5,209 nucleotides of DNA, taken from Bacillota bacterium. GTDB taxonomy: Bacteria > Bacillota > Clostridia > Christensenellales > CAG-138. A model generated the notes under the pieces. That model saw only the letters and a program-made list of their open reading frames with translations. It searched no databases and was not told the DNA's origin. This document shows, piece after piece, positions 1-5,209 of this stretch. The stretch spans positions 1 through 5,209 of the forward strand of contig JAEWWD010000299.1 of the NCBI GenBank assembly GCA_023396535.1, in the 5' to 3' direction. The position numbers were made by a program, and so were the translations under genes. How positions within the stretch are numbered: position 1 is the stretch's first letter; every line of letters starts with the position of its first letter.

Positions 1-744
1 GTATACATCCGCTGGCTGCAGTTCGGCATGCTCTCCCCGCTTGTGCGCTTCCACGGCACCTCCGCGCGCGAACCGTGGGCGTTCGGCGACGAGGCGGTAC
101 GGCAATATCAGAAATACGCGGCGCTGCGGTATTCGCTGATGGAATACCTCTACAGCGAGGCGATACAGTGCGCCAAGGACTGCACGCCCATGCTGCGCGC
201 GCTGGCGCTGGATTTCCCCGAAGACCCCGCCGCCGGGGAAATCGACGACGAATACCTTCTGGGGCGCAACCTGCTTGTGGCGCCGGTATTCAGCACGGAC
301 GCGTCCCGCGCCGTCTATCTGCCCGCGGGCACAACGTGGCTGGACTACCATACCTCCGCCTGGTACGACGGCGGGCAGACGATAAAGGCCGATACGCCTA
401 TCGATATCACGCCCGTATTCCTGCGCGGCGGCGCGGCCACACCCTTTATAGAGCCCATGCAGTATGTGGACGAACGGCCCATCGAGTACATTCGCTGGGA
501 AATCTGCCCTGTGCACGGTATCGCGCTGTATGAGTTGAAGACCGACAAGCTGGATATCCGAGTGCGCTATGATTTCGAAGAAAGTACCGGCTCAGGCCGT
601 CTCAACGTGGAGGGAACGCCCGCAGGGGTGCGCATGGAATACCGTATCCATTGCCCGGACGTGAAGCGCCTGTATTGCAACGGGCGGGAGATACCGTTTG
701 CATATGGGGATAACCGTTTTGTGCTGGCGAGGGCAGAGGCATAA
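1..744 (+). CDS. Glycoside hydrolase family 31 enzyme (YicI-like alpha-xylosidase/alpha-glucosidase), 3' part only
   Basis: The reading frame is open from base 1 to the TAA at 742-744 and gives 247 residues; the 5' part lies outside the window, so the ATG at base 28 is internal. The start of the fragment matches the end of the GH31 (beta/alpha)8 barrel: an RWLQFGMLSP segment, then RFHG with the conserved substrate-site His (residue 18 of the fragment), then REPW. A Tyr/Leu-rich helix, a PMLRALALDFPEDP block, an LLVAPVF strand and a YLPAG/TWLDY turn follow, as in E. coli YicI-type enzymes. A PVFLRGGAATP strand (about residues 137-147) leads into the C-terminal beta domains. GH31 enzymes release alpha-linked xylose or glucose from oligosaccharides by a retaining mechanism. 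The nucleophile and acid/base aspartates lie upstream and cannot be checked, so the substrate is open. No secretion or anchor signal is visible at the C-terminus. The gene is followed by a probable terminator and is likely not in the same transcript as the genes after 1204. Confidence 0.9.
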   Translation, partial: VYIRWLQFGMLSPLVRFHGTSAREPWAFGDEAVRQYQKYAALRYSLMEYLYSEAIQCAKDCTPMLRALALDFPEDPAAGEIDDEYLLGRNLLVAPVFSTDASRAVYLPAGTTWLDYHTSAWYDGGQTIKADTPIDITPVFLRGGAATPFIEPMQYVDERPIEYIRWEICPVHGIALYELKTDKLDIRVRYDFEESTGSGRLNVEGTPAGVRMEYRIHCPDVKRLYCNGREIPFAYGDNRFVLARAEA

Positions 745-755
745 CGGTATCATAA

Positions 756-771
756 TACGTTACCAAACGTA
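756..771. repeat. Short perfect inverted repeat after the GH31 gene
   Basis: Six-base arms TACGTT and AACGTA flank a 4-base spacer (ACCA), beginning 12 bases after the GH31 stop codon. The symmetry would suit a dimeric regulator site or a weak hairpin. It lies upstream of the terminator and more than 430 bases before the next gene, so an operator role for the downstream operon is doubtful. Chance occurrence is possible. Confidence 0.25.
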
Positions 772-798
772 ATTCCCGCCCATAGGAAGAAATCAGTA

Positions 799-837
799 TC
801 GCCGCCTGTGGGCGGCGACGAAGAATTTTTTTATTTT
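799..837 (+). terminator. Probable rho-independent terminator of the GH31 transcript
   Basis: An 8-bp perfect stem (TCGCCGCC at 799-806 with GGCGGCGA at 811-818) closes a TGTG loop and is followed by a T-rich run at 826-837 (seven T, one A, four T). It lies 54 bases after the GH31 stop. It is not ideal, because seven bases (CGAAGAA) separate the stem from the T-run. However, the A-rich bases 787-793 can pair with A825 and the first T residues, extending the hairpin across an internal loop. The orientation suits rightward transcription only; the opposite strand has no matching U-tract. Confidence 0.65.
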
Positions 838-1066
838 AAAGCGGGAGGGCTAACAGTTCGCAATAGTCGCACAATCCCTGCCGGGCTTATGCTCCTTTGC
901 TCACTGGTCTTCCGCCTCGCTCCCCCTAAGGACGAACGCGATTTTCTATTCACTCGCCCCTCGCTCTTTCCACCACTGGCGGCACGCGGCACCGACTCCC
1001 TGCCCCCCCAGAGTATGAGGGCAAACTGATACAGCTCAGAATGCTGCTCCTTGGAAGGAAGGGGGC
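838..1066. other. Intergenic GC-rich element with no convincing gene
   Basis: This stretch contains no reading frame with a ribosome binding site and recognisable protein character on either strand. On the + strand it is pyrimidine-rich in its middle, with C-runs near 922-926 and 1003-1010 and two copies of CCTCGCTC at 915-922 and 959-966. Read on the minus strand it is correspondingly purine-rich. It is enclosed by a rightward terminator on its left (799-837) and a leftward terminator-like hairpin on its right (1095-1128). Its composition differs from the flanking AT-rich leader, and it looks like a dispersed non-coding repeat or a decayed element. That is inference; the sequence alone does not show a second copy. 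Confidence 0.35.
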
Positions 1067-1090
1067 GTGGGGGAACGTTAGTTCCCCCAC
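1067..1090. repeat. Perfect 10-bp inverted repeat (hairpin)
   Basis: GTGGGGGAAC at 1067-1076 is exactly complementary to GTTCCCCCAC at 1081-1090, with a GTTA loop. No T-run follows it on either strand, so it is not a simple intrinsic terminator by itself. It sits 5' of a second hairpin with an A6 tract between them. It could be a transcript-stabilising stem in a long leader or the edge of the GC-rich element to its left. Confidence 0.6.
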
Positions 1091-1094
1091 ATAT

Positions 1095-1128
1095 AAAAAA
1101 GTATCGTCGGCTCAGTATGAGCCGATAC
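1095..1128 (-). terminator. Leftward-facing hairpin with T-tract (possible minus-strand terminator)
   Basis: GTATC plus GGCTC on the left arm (1101-1105 and 1109-1113) pair with GAGCC and GATAC on the right arm (1119-1128). A three-base bulge (GTC) interrupts the left arm and the loop is AGTAT. Read on the minus strand, the stem runs directly into six T residues (complement of 1095-1100), the usual form of an intrinsic terminator. No gene transcribed leftward is visible to its right, so it may guard against antisense transcription or belong to the element on its left. On the + strand it has no T-tract and would act only as a leader stem. Confidence 0.45.
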
Positions 1129-1163
1129 CTCTGAAACCTCAGGACTACCGCTTTTTAGTTCAC

Positions 1164-1173
1164 TATATATAAA
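1164..1173 (+). promoter_or_regulatory. Possible -10 region of the catabolic operon promoter
   Basis: An AT-rich run (TATATATAAA) lies 30-40 bases upstream of the aldolase start, in the only strongly AT-rich stretch before the operon, and contains TATATA/TATAAA boxes. No good -35 hexamer is found 16-18 bases further upstream, so the promoter would need an activator or another sigma factor, or the real start may be elsewhere. No clear operator or catabolite-response palindrome was seen next to it. Confidence 0.3.
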
Positions 1174-1203
1174 AAATCCCTTATTTCTGAAAGGAGCAAC
1201 TCA

Positions 1204-2049
1204 ATGCCTCTCGTAAGCTGCAAAAACATGCTCATCCGCGCCCGTGAGGAAGGCTACGGCGTGGGCTCGTTCAATATCTTCAACATGGAAAGCGCGCAGG
1301 CTATCGTCCGCGCGGCGGAAGAAGAGCGCGCGCCCGTCATGCTGCAGATATGGAGCGGGTTTGACCCCGCGCCGGGCCTCGCCATGCTGGGCGCCATCGC
1401 CATCACGCAGGCGAAGCGCGCGTCAGTGCCCGTAGCCGTGCACCTCGACCACGGCGCTACGCTCTCGCAGGTCGGCGTGGCTGTCGCCTCCGGCTTTACC
1501 AGCGTCATGCTGGATGGATCGGCCCTGCCCTTGCCGGAAAATATCGCCATCACCCGCACGATAAAGGAATTCTGTGTCAACGCGGGCATCCCCGTGGAAG
1601 GGGAAATCGGGCATGTAGGCGGCTCGGAGGGGAGCGAATGTGAGGACGCGGGCATATACACCGACCCGGACGAGGCGGAGGAATTCGCGAAGAAGACGGG
1701 AGCGGACATGGTAGCCGTCTCCATAGGCACTTCCCACGGGCATTACGCGAAACGGCCCGAGCTGAACATAGCGCTTTTGCGGCAAATCGCAAAAAAGGTA
1801 AACGTGCCGCTGGTGCTGCACGGCTCTTCCTACACGCCGGACGAACAGCTGCAGCAAGCCGTGAAAAACGGGATCAGCAAAATCAACGTGGCCACCGAGC
1901 TCAGCGACGCCATGATACAGGCGGCGCTCGCATTGCCCAGGGACGCGAAAATCCAATACGCAAACCAACTGACCGACGCGCCCTACGCGCGCATGTGCGA
2001 AGTCGTGCGCCACAAAATCCGCCTGTTCGGCGGCAACGATAAAGCCTGA
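1204..2049 (+). CDS. Class II (zinc) ketose-bisphosphate aldolase family protein, GatY/KbaY-like
   Basis: This 281-residue protein has the usual length for the GatY/KbaY branch of class II aldolases. The ATG is preceded by AAGGAG (1191-1196) at 7 bases. An N-terminal VGSFNIFN block (about 20-27) is followed by HLDHG (80-84), giving the catalytic Asp82 and zinc ligand His83. Further motifs are VEGEIG (131-136), GTSHGHY with zinc ligand His180, LHG with zinc ligand His206, and KINVATEL (226-233) in the substrate phosphate region. These enzymes cleave fructose- or tagatose-1,6-bisphosphate-type ketoses, or related phosphorylated acids, into dihydroxyacetone phosphate and an aldehyde, in the cytoplasm. 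One oddity is that the usual HG(G/A)SG signature reads HGSSY here, replacing a conserved glycine with Tyr210 beside the phosphate loop. As first gene of an operon with a sugar-acid dehydratase and an aldehyde dehydrogenase, it probably cleaves an intermediate of that pathway rather than serving glycolysis. The family is certain; the substrate is not. Confidence 0.92.
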   Translation: MPLVSCKNMLIRAREEGYGVGSFNIFNMESAQAIVRAAEEERAPVMLQIWSGFDPAPGLAMLGAIAITQAKRASVPVAVHLDHGATLSQVGVAVASGFTSVMLDGSALPLPENIAITRTIKEFCVNAGIPVEGEIGHVGGSEGSECEDAGIYTDPDEAEEFAKKTGADMVAVSIGTSHGHYAKRPELNIALLRQIAKKVNVPLVLHGSSYTPDEQLQQAVKNGISKINVATELSDAMIQAALALPRDAKIQYANQLTDAPYARMCEVVRHKIRLFGGNDKA

Positions 2050-2054
2050 GGGGG
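2049..2054 (+). promoter_or_regulatory. Ribosome binding site supporting a TTG start
   Basis: AGGGGG overlaps the last base of the aldolase stop codon and lies 8 bases before TTG at 2063. No ATG or GTG is found at a suitable distance, and translation from this TTG gives the MKITNIKLDY N-terminus expected for the enolase superfamily. It therefore fixes the start and suggests translational coupling with the aldolase. Confidence 0.7.
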
Positions 2055-2062
2055 AAACGGAT

Positions 2063-3223
2063 TTGAAGATCACAAATATCAAGCTGGATTACATCGAAGC
2101 CCCGCTGCCCGGCGTGTACCACCCCACCTGGGGGAGCGGCATCGCCATGAATTCCGTGGGCATGACAGTGGCGCGCATCGAAACGGACGAGGGCATTACC
2201 GGCGTTTCCGCCGGTACGGCCAACGGCTGGGAAAACGTCGTGGGCGTGGAAACGTTCATTACCCAGCAACTCGTCGGGCAGGACCCGCTCATGATCGAGC
2301 GCCTCAGGCCCATCGTCAATAACGCCAAGCTGCGCATGGGCTGGCCATACTTCATAGAGGCCGCGCTGTGGGATATCGCGGGGAAAAAGGCGGGGCTGCC
2401 CGTTTACAAGCTGTGGGGCGGCTACGCCGACAAGCTGCACGTTTACGCGAGCACCGGCGAAATACTGCCGCTTCGTGAGCGCATGGCGTACGTGCAGGCC
2501 TGCATCGACAAAGGGTTTTCCGCCGTCAAGCTGCGCATGCACGACCCGGATATCGAAAAGGATCTCTCCGACATCCGCGAGATCGTGAAAACCTACGGCA
2601 GTCAAATCCGCTTCATGGTGGACGCCAACCAGGCCGATCACCTACCCGGCGCGGACGACATCCACTGTGCGTGGGACGCGTACACCGCGCTGCGCGTGGC
2701 GCGCGCGCTGGAGGAGCTGGGCGTACTGTGGCTGGAAGAGCCGCTCGCCCGCTTCGATTACGACGGACTCGCCATGGTAGCGCGCAAAACGGATATCCCG
2801 CTGGCGGGCGGCGAAAAGAACACCGGTATGAACGAGTTTCTTGATTTGGCGCGGCGGGAAGGCTACCACATTTTACAGGGGGACAGCGTGTTCTCGGGCG
2901 GCATGTTTGAAATGCGCAAAGCGGCGGCGCTAGCCGAAGCTTACCACAAGCTGTTCATCCCGCACACCTGGTCCAACCCCTGCGGGCTAATGGCCAATTT
3001 GCAGGTGGCGGCGTCGCTGCCCAACTGCCCGTGGTTCGAGCTGCCCTTCGAGCCGCCGGCCTATACGGTGGAAATGTACGAAAACGCGTTTGAAGAGGGA
3101 ATCAAACTCGAAAACGGCTTTATTCATGTACCCGATCAGGCGGGCCTTGGCTTTACGCTGCGGGACGGCTTTATCGAGCAATATACGGTACCCTTTGATC
3201 AAAAGCGCTGCGGAATCCGCTGA
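2063..3223 (+). CDS. Enolase-superfamily (mandelate racemase subgroup) protein, probable sugar-acid dehydratase
   Basis: This 386-residue protein starts at TTG and lies 13 bases after the aldolase. The N-terminal capping domain (about 1-120) ends in the FIEAALWDIAGKKAGLPVYKLWGG block. The barrel carries a Lys156-x-Arg158 acid/base motif, metal ligands Asp187 (VDANQ), Glu225 (WLEEP) and Glu251 (GGE), and the Asp274/His301 dyad (QGD and PHTWSN) that marks the mandelate racemase subgroup. Glu326 follows near the C-terminus. With both Lys156 and the His-Asp dyad intact, it should abstract the proton alpha to a carboxylate using Mg2+. In this subgroup that most often means dehydration of an aldonate or aldarate to a 2-keto-3-deoxy acid; racemase or epimerase activity cannot be excluded. 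An apparent insertion of about 10 residues (191-202) follows the first metal ligand. The C-terminal segment FELPFEPPAY is unlike the well-known galactarate or mandelate enzymes, so no substrate is assigned. The neighbouring aldolase and aldehyde dehydrogenase favour a catabolic dehydratase. Confidence 0.9.
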   Translation: MKITNIKLDYIEAPLPGVYHPTWGSGIAMNSVGMTVARIETDEGITGVSAGTANGWENVVGVETFITQQLVGQDPLMIERLRPIVNNAKLRMGWPYFIEAALWDIAGKKAGLPVYKLWGGYADKLHVYASTGEILPLRERMAYVQACIDKGFSAVKLRMHDPDIEKDLSDIREIVKTYGSQIRFMVDANQADHLPGADDIHCAWDAYTALRVARALEELGVLWLEEPLARFDYDGLAMVARKTDIPLAGGEKNTGMNEFLDLARREGYHILQGDSVFSGGMFEMRKAAALAEAYHKLFIPHTWSNPCGLMANLQVAASLPNCPWFELPFEPPAYTVEMYENAFEEGIKLENGFIHVPDQAGLGFTLRDGFIEQYTVPFDQKRCGIR

Positions 3224-3255
3224 GAAATTTTAGTTCAGGAAAGGAAGGTAATCGT

Positions 3256-4680
3256 ATGGCACAGGCGAAGCAATATCCCCTCATCATCGGCGGGGAACAA
3301 GTGTATACCAAGGAAACCCGCCCCGTCTACAACAAATACGACGGCAGCCTGTACGCGACAATCTCCGTCGCGGGCAGGGAGGAGACGGACAGGGCCGTAG
3401 CGGCCGCGAAACAGGCGTTCGAGAGCACGTATTTCGACGTCGCAACGCGCTACAGCGTGCTGATGCGCGCGGGCGAGCTCATGCGCGAGCGCCAGGCGGA
3501 GCTGGCGGAAATACTCATCCGCGAAACAGGCAAAACCGTGCAGGACGCCAACAACGAAGTGTTGTGGTCGCTGGATCTTTTTACCGAGTCGGCCGAGGAA
3601 GCCAAGCGCATCCACGGCGAAACGGTGTGCTTCCCGGTGCCGTGGCTGGATACCCGCACCTGTTATACCCGGCGCGAGCCCATAGGCGTGGTGGCGGCCA
3701 TCACGCCGTTCAACTTCCCGCTCAATCTCGCGGTGCATAAGCTGGCCCCGGCGCTCGCCGCTGGCAACGCCGTCATATTGAAGCCCGCCGAAGCGACCTC
3801 GGTCATAGGCTACAAGCTGTGCGAGATATTGATCGACGCGGGCATGCCCAAGGGATTCGTGAGCTGTTTGTTAGGGCAGGGGCAGTATATCGGCGATTAT
3901 CTCACACAGAACCCGGATATCGGCTTCTATAGCTTCACAGGCAGCGTGCCGGTGGGCAAAAAAATCAAAGAATCCATCGGCCTCAGGCGTTGCTCGCTGG
4001 AGCTTGGCTCCAACTCCGCCACCATCGTGTGCAAGGATTTCGATATCGAGAAAGCGGCGTCCGCCTGCGTGGACGCGGCGTATTCCAACGCCGGGCAGGT
4101 ATGTATTTCGCTGCAGCGCATCTACGTGGACCGCGCCATATTCACGCCGTTCGTGGAGCGGGTGGTGGAGTTGAGCAAAGCCAAGGTGTGCGGCGATCCG
4201 TCCGACCCCGGCACAGAAATAGGCCCCATGATCTCCCTGAAGGACGCGGAGCGCGCCATAGCCTGGATCGCCGAAGCCGAGCAGGCGGGCGCGACGGTGC
4301 ACTGCGGCAACAGGCGCGAGGGTTCCGTGGTATGGCCCACGGTGCTGACCGGCGTCAAGCGGGATATGAAGGTAATGGAATCTGAAACATTCGCGCCCAT
4401 CGTATCCATCGTCCCCTTCGACACCATGGAGGAGGCTTATGCCATGGTTAACGATTCCCGCTACGGCCTGAATTCCGGCATATTGACCAACGACCTGTCC
4501 GTGGCCATGGAAGCAATCCAGAAGCTCAAGACGGGCGGCGTGATCGTGGGCGGCACCTGCGGGTTCCGCTTCGGCAACATGCCCTACGGCGGTATCAAGG
4601 AGAGCGGCATAGGCCGCGAAGCGCCCAAATACGCCATAGAGGAAATGACGGAATTGAAGACCGTCGTCATACTCAACTGA
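3256..4680 (+). CDS. NAD(P)-dependent aldehyde dehydrogenase (lactaldehyde/GAPN-like branch)
   Basis: This full-length ALDH superfamily protein has 474 residues. Its ATG is preceded by AAGGAAGG (3241-3248) at 7 bases, and it lies 32 bases after the dehydratase stop with no terminator between. Visible motifs are PFNFP with the oxyanion Asn153, LKPAEAT with cofactor-binding Lys176 and Glu179, FTGSVPVG (227-234) of the Rossmann fold, LELGSN with general base Glu249, GQVCIS with nucleophile Cys283, and ETFAP with Glu377. The C-terminal MPYGGIKESGIGRE block (442-455) is typical of the lactaldehyde/GAPN-like branch. Glu179 suggests NAD+ rather than NADP+. Non-phosphorylating GAPDH has Arg just before the catalytic Cys to hold the phosphate; here it is Val282, which argues against glyceraldehyde-3-phosphate as substrate. 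It probably oxidises a small hydroxyaldehyde or semialdehyde produced by the aldolase. It is soluble and cytoplasmic. Family assignment is firm; substrate is inference from context. Confidence 0.93.
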   Translation: MAQAKQYPLIIGGEQVYTKETRPVYNKYDGSLYATISVAGREETDRAVAAAKQAFESTYFDVATRYSVLMRAGELMRERQAELAEILIRETGKTVQDANNEVLWSLDLFTESAEEAKRIHGETVCFPVPWLDTRTCYTRREPIGVVAAITPFNFPLNLAVHKLAPALAAGNAVILKPAEATSVIGYKLCEILIDAGMPKGFVSCLLGQGQYIGDYLTQNPDIGFYSFTGSVPVGKKIKESIGLRRCSLELGSNSATIVCKDFDIEKAASACVDAAYSNAGQVCISLQRIYVDRAIFTPFVERVVELSKAKVCGDPSDPGTEIGPMISLKDAERAIAWIAEAEQAGATVHCGNRREGSVVWPTVLTGVKRDMKVMESETFAPIVSIVPFDTMEEAYAMVNDSRYGLNSGILTNDLSVAMEAIQKLKTGGVIVGGTCGFRFGNMPYGGIKESGIGREAPKYAIEEMTELKTVVILN

Positions 4681-4692
4681 CGCGAGTTACTC

Positions 4693-4702
4693 AGGAAAGG
4701 AG
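4693..4702 (+). promoter_or_regulatory. Ribosome binding site of the RibD-like gene
   Basis: AGGAAAGGAG lies 6 bases before the ATG at 4709. An 11-base string, TCAGGAAAGGA, occurs both here (4691-4701) and before the aldehyde dehydrogenase (3235-3245), a shared leader that supports this start and expression from the same transcript. Confidence 0.75.
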
Positions 4703-4708
4703 ACCGGT

Positions 4709-5209
4709 ATGCCCGTACTCCCCCAGTTCGATTTCCCCACCGAGGATATCCGGCTTACGCCGCTGATGCAAAACGAGAAGGCGCTATCCGCCATAAAAGC
4801 AGCGTCAAAGGACGTTGTGCCGCAGAAAGTGCTCGACGTATACGGCGGGCTGTACCTGCCCGAACCGGGCGACGACAGGCCGTATACCTTCGCGTCCATC
4901 GTGCTTTCCTCCGACGGCAAAATCGCCTTCTTCGACGACCCGCGCGGCCCGCTCATTGCGGGCAACAACATGCTGGACCGCGAGGGCGGCAAAGCGGATT
5001 TCTTCATGCTTAATGTGCTGCGCGCGTATGCCGACGCCTGTCTCATCGGCGCGCGCACGCTGCAGGCCGAGCCGGAGGGCACCTCCCACGTATTCTGCAA
5101 AGAGCTTTCCCGCGCGAGGACCGAGGTGATGGGGAAACCGTCGGAATATCCCATCAATCTGGTGGTATCCTTCGACGGCACGGATATCCCGCTCGACCAT
5201 ATCCTGTTC
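4709..5209 (+). CDS. RibD C-terminal/dihydrofolate reductase-like family protein, 5' part only
   Basis: The ATG follows a strong ribosome binding site and the frame stays open for 167 codons to the window edge, so the gene is cut at its 3' end. After about 57 residues without a recognised motif, RPYTFASIVLSSDGKIA (57-73) and LRAYADACLIGARTLQAEP (104-122) match the RibD_C fold: the first beta strand with its S-DG turn, and the 'aDA-L-GA-T' segment before the substrate pocket. A further beta strand, YPINLVVS, is seen near 147-154. Family members are NADPH-dependent reductases, best known for reducing the ribosyl side chain of the pyrimidine riboflavin precursor, but many stand-alone copies have unknown substrates. 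The deaminase domain of bifunctional RibD is absent from the N-terminus, and no other riboflavin gene is present. It lies 28 bases after the aldehyde dehydrogenase, suggesting a role with the catabolic enzymes rather than vitamin synthesis. Confidence 0.8.
   Translation, partial: MPVLPQFDFPTEDIRLTPLMQNEKALSAIKAASKDVVPQKVLDVYGGLYLPEPGDDRPYTFASIVLSSDGKIAFFDDPRGPLIAGNNMLDREGGKADFFMLNVLRAYADACLIGARTLQAEPEGTSHVFCKELSRARTEVMGKPSEYPINLVVSFDGTDIPLDHILF

Noticed and set aside
1..744. The idea that the GH31 enzyme is a sulfoquinovosidase and that, with the aldolase, dehydratase and aldehyde dehydrogenase, it forms a sulfoglycolytic Entner-Doudoroff pathway
   Set aside because: From memory of the family, sulfoquinovosidases have a different segment at the RFHG-REPW position, and this fragment resembles YicI-type enzymes there. 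The dehydratase and aldolase are also from other families than those of known sulfo-ED pathways, and a terminator separates GH31 from the operon.
742..762. Imperfect hairpin overlapping the GH31 stop codon (TAACGGTAT with ATACGTTA)
   Set aside because: The stem is AT-rich with a bulge and has no following T-tract. A better terminator lies 40 bases downstream.
808..1029. A 73-codon + strand reading frame starting at GTG in the intergenic region
   Set aside because: Its start lies inside the terminator hairpin loop, it has no ribosome binding site, it reads through the T-run, and the translation has no recognisable protein character.
1423..2641. Long minus-strand reading frames opposite the aldolase and dehydratase genes (1423-2082 and 1901-2641)
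   Set aside because: They lie antisense to genes with clear conserved motifs, and their translations are low-complexity His/Arg/Val-rich strings. GC-rich coding DNA readily leaves such open antisense frames.
3210..3231. GCGG-AAT-CCGC hairpin at the dehydratase stop codon followed by a short T-run, considered as an attenuator
   Set aside because: The stem has only four pairs with a three-base loop, and only four T residues follow after several other bases. The downstream gene has a normal ribosome binding site.

Overview
This is a 5.2 kb stretch of GC-rich bacterial DNA with all recognisable genes on the + strand. It holds the end of a carbohydrate-active enzyme gene, a roughly 460-base intergenic region, and then a compact carbohydrate or sugar-acid catabolic operon that runs off the right edge. 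Strong purine-rich Shine-Dalgarno sequences (AAAGGAG-like) sit before every gene, and one gene starts with TTG. The protein families are also typical of gut or soil anaerobes. Together these suggest a GC-rich Firmicute (Clostridia-like), but this is inference from style: no rRNA, tRNA or other phylogenetic marker is present.

Layout. 1-744 is the C-terminal 247 residues of a YicI-like glycoside hydrolase family 31 enzyme (alpha-xylosidase or alpha-glucosidase type); its catalytic residues lie upstream of the window. 745-1203 contains no convincing gene. It carries a short inverted repeat, a GC-rich hairpin plus T-tract that probably terminates the GH31 transcript, a GC-rich element of unknown nature, a perfect 10-bp hairpin, a second hairpin that would work as a terminator for leftward transcription, and an AT-rich leader with a possible -10 box. 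1204-2049 encodes a zinc-dependent class II aldolase of the GatY/KbaY/fructose-bisphosphate aldolase family. 2063-3223 encodes an enolase-superfamily (mandelate racemase subgroup) enzyme, most likely a sugar-acid dehydratase. 3256-4680 encodes an NAD(P)-dependent aldehyde dehydrogenase. From 4709 to the right edge is the first 167 codons of a RibD C-terminal/dihydrofolate-reductase-like protein.

The four downstream genes are separated by only 13, 32 and 28 bases, with no terminator between them, so they are probably co-transcribed. A plausible joint role (inference) is dehydration of an aldonic or aldaric acid to a 2-keto-3-deoxy acid, aldol cleavage, and oxidation of the released aldehyde. 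The order of steps and the substrate cannot be read from the sequence. Two things do not fit a textbook pathway: the aldolase belongs to the family that usually cleaves phosphorylated ketoses and has an altered zinc/phosphate-loop motif, and a RibD-like pyridine-nucleotide reductase is included in the operon.
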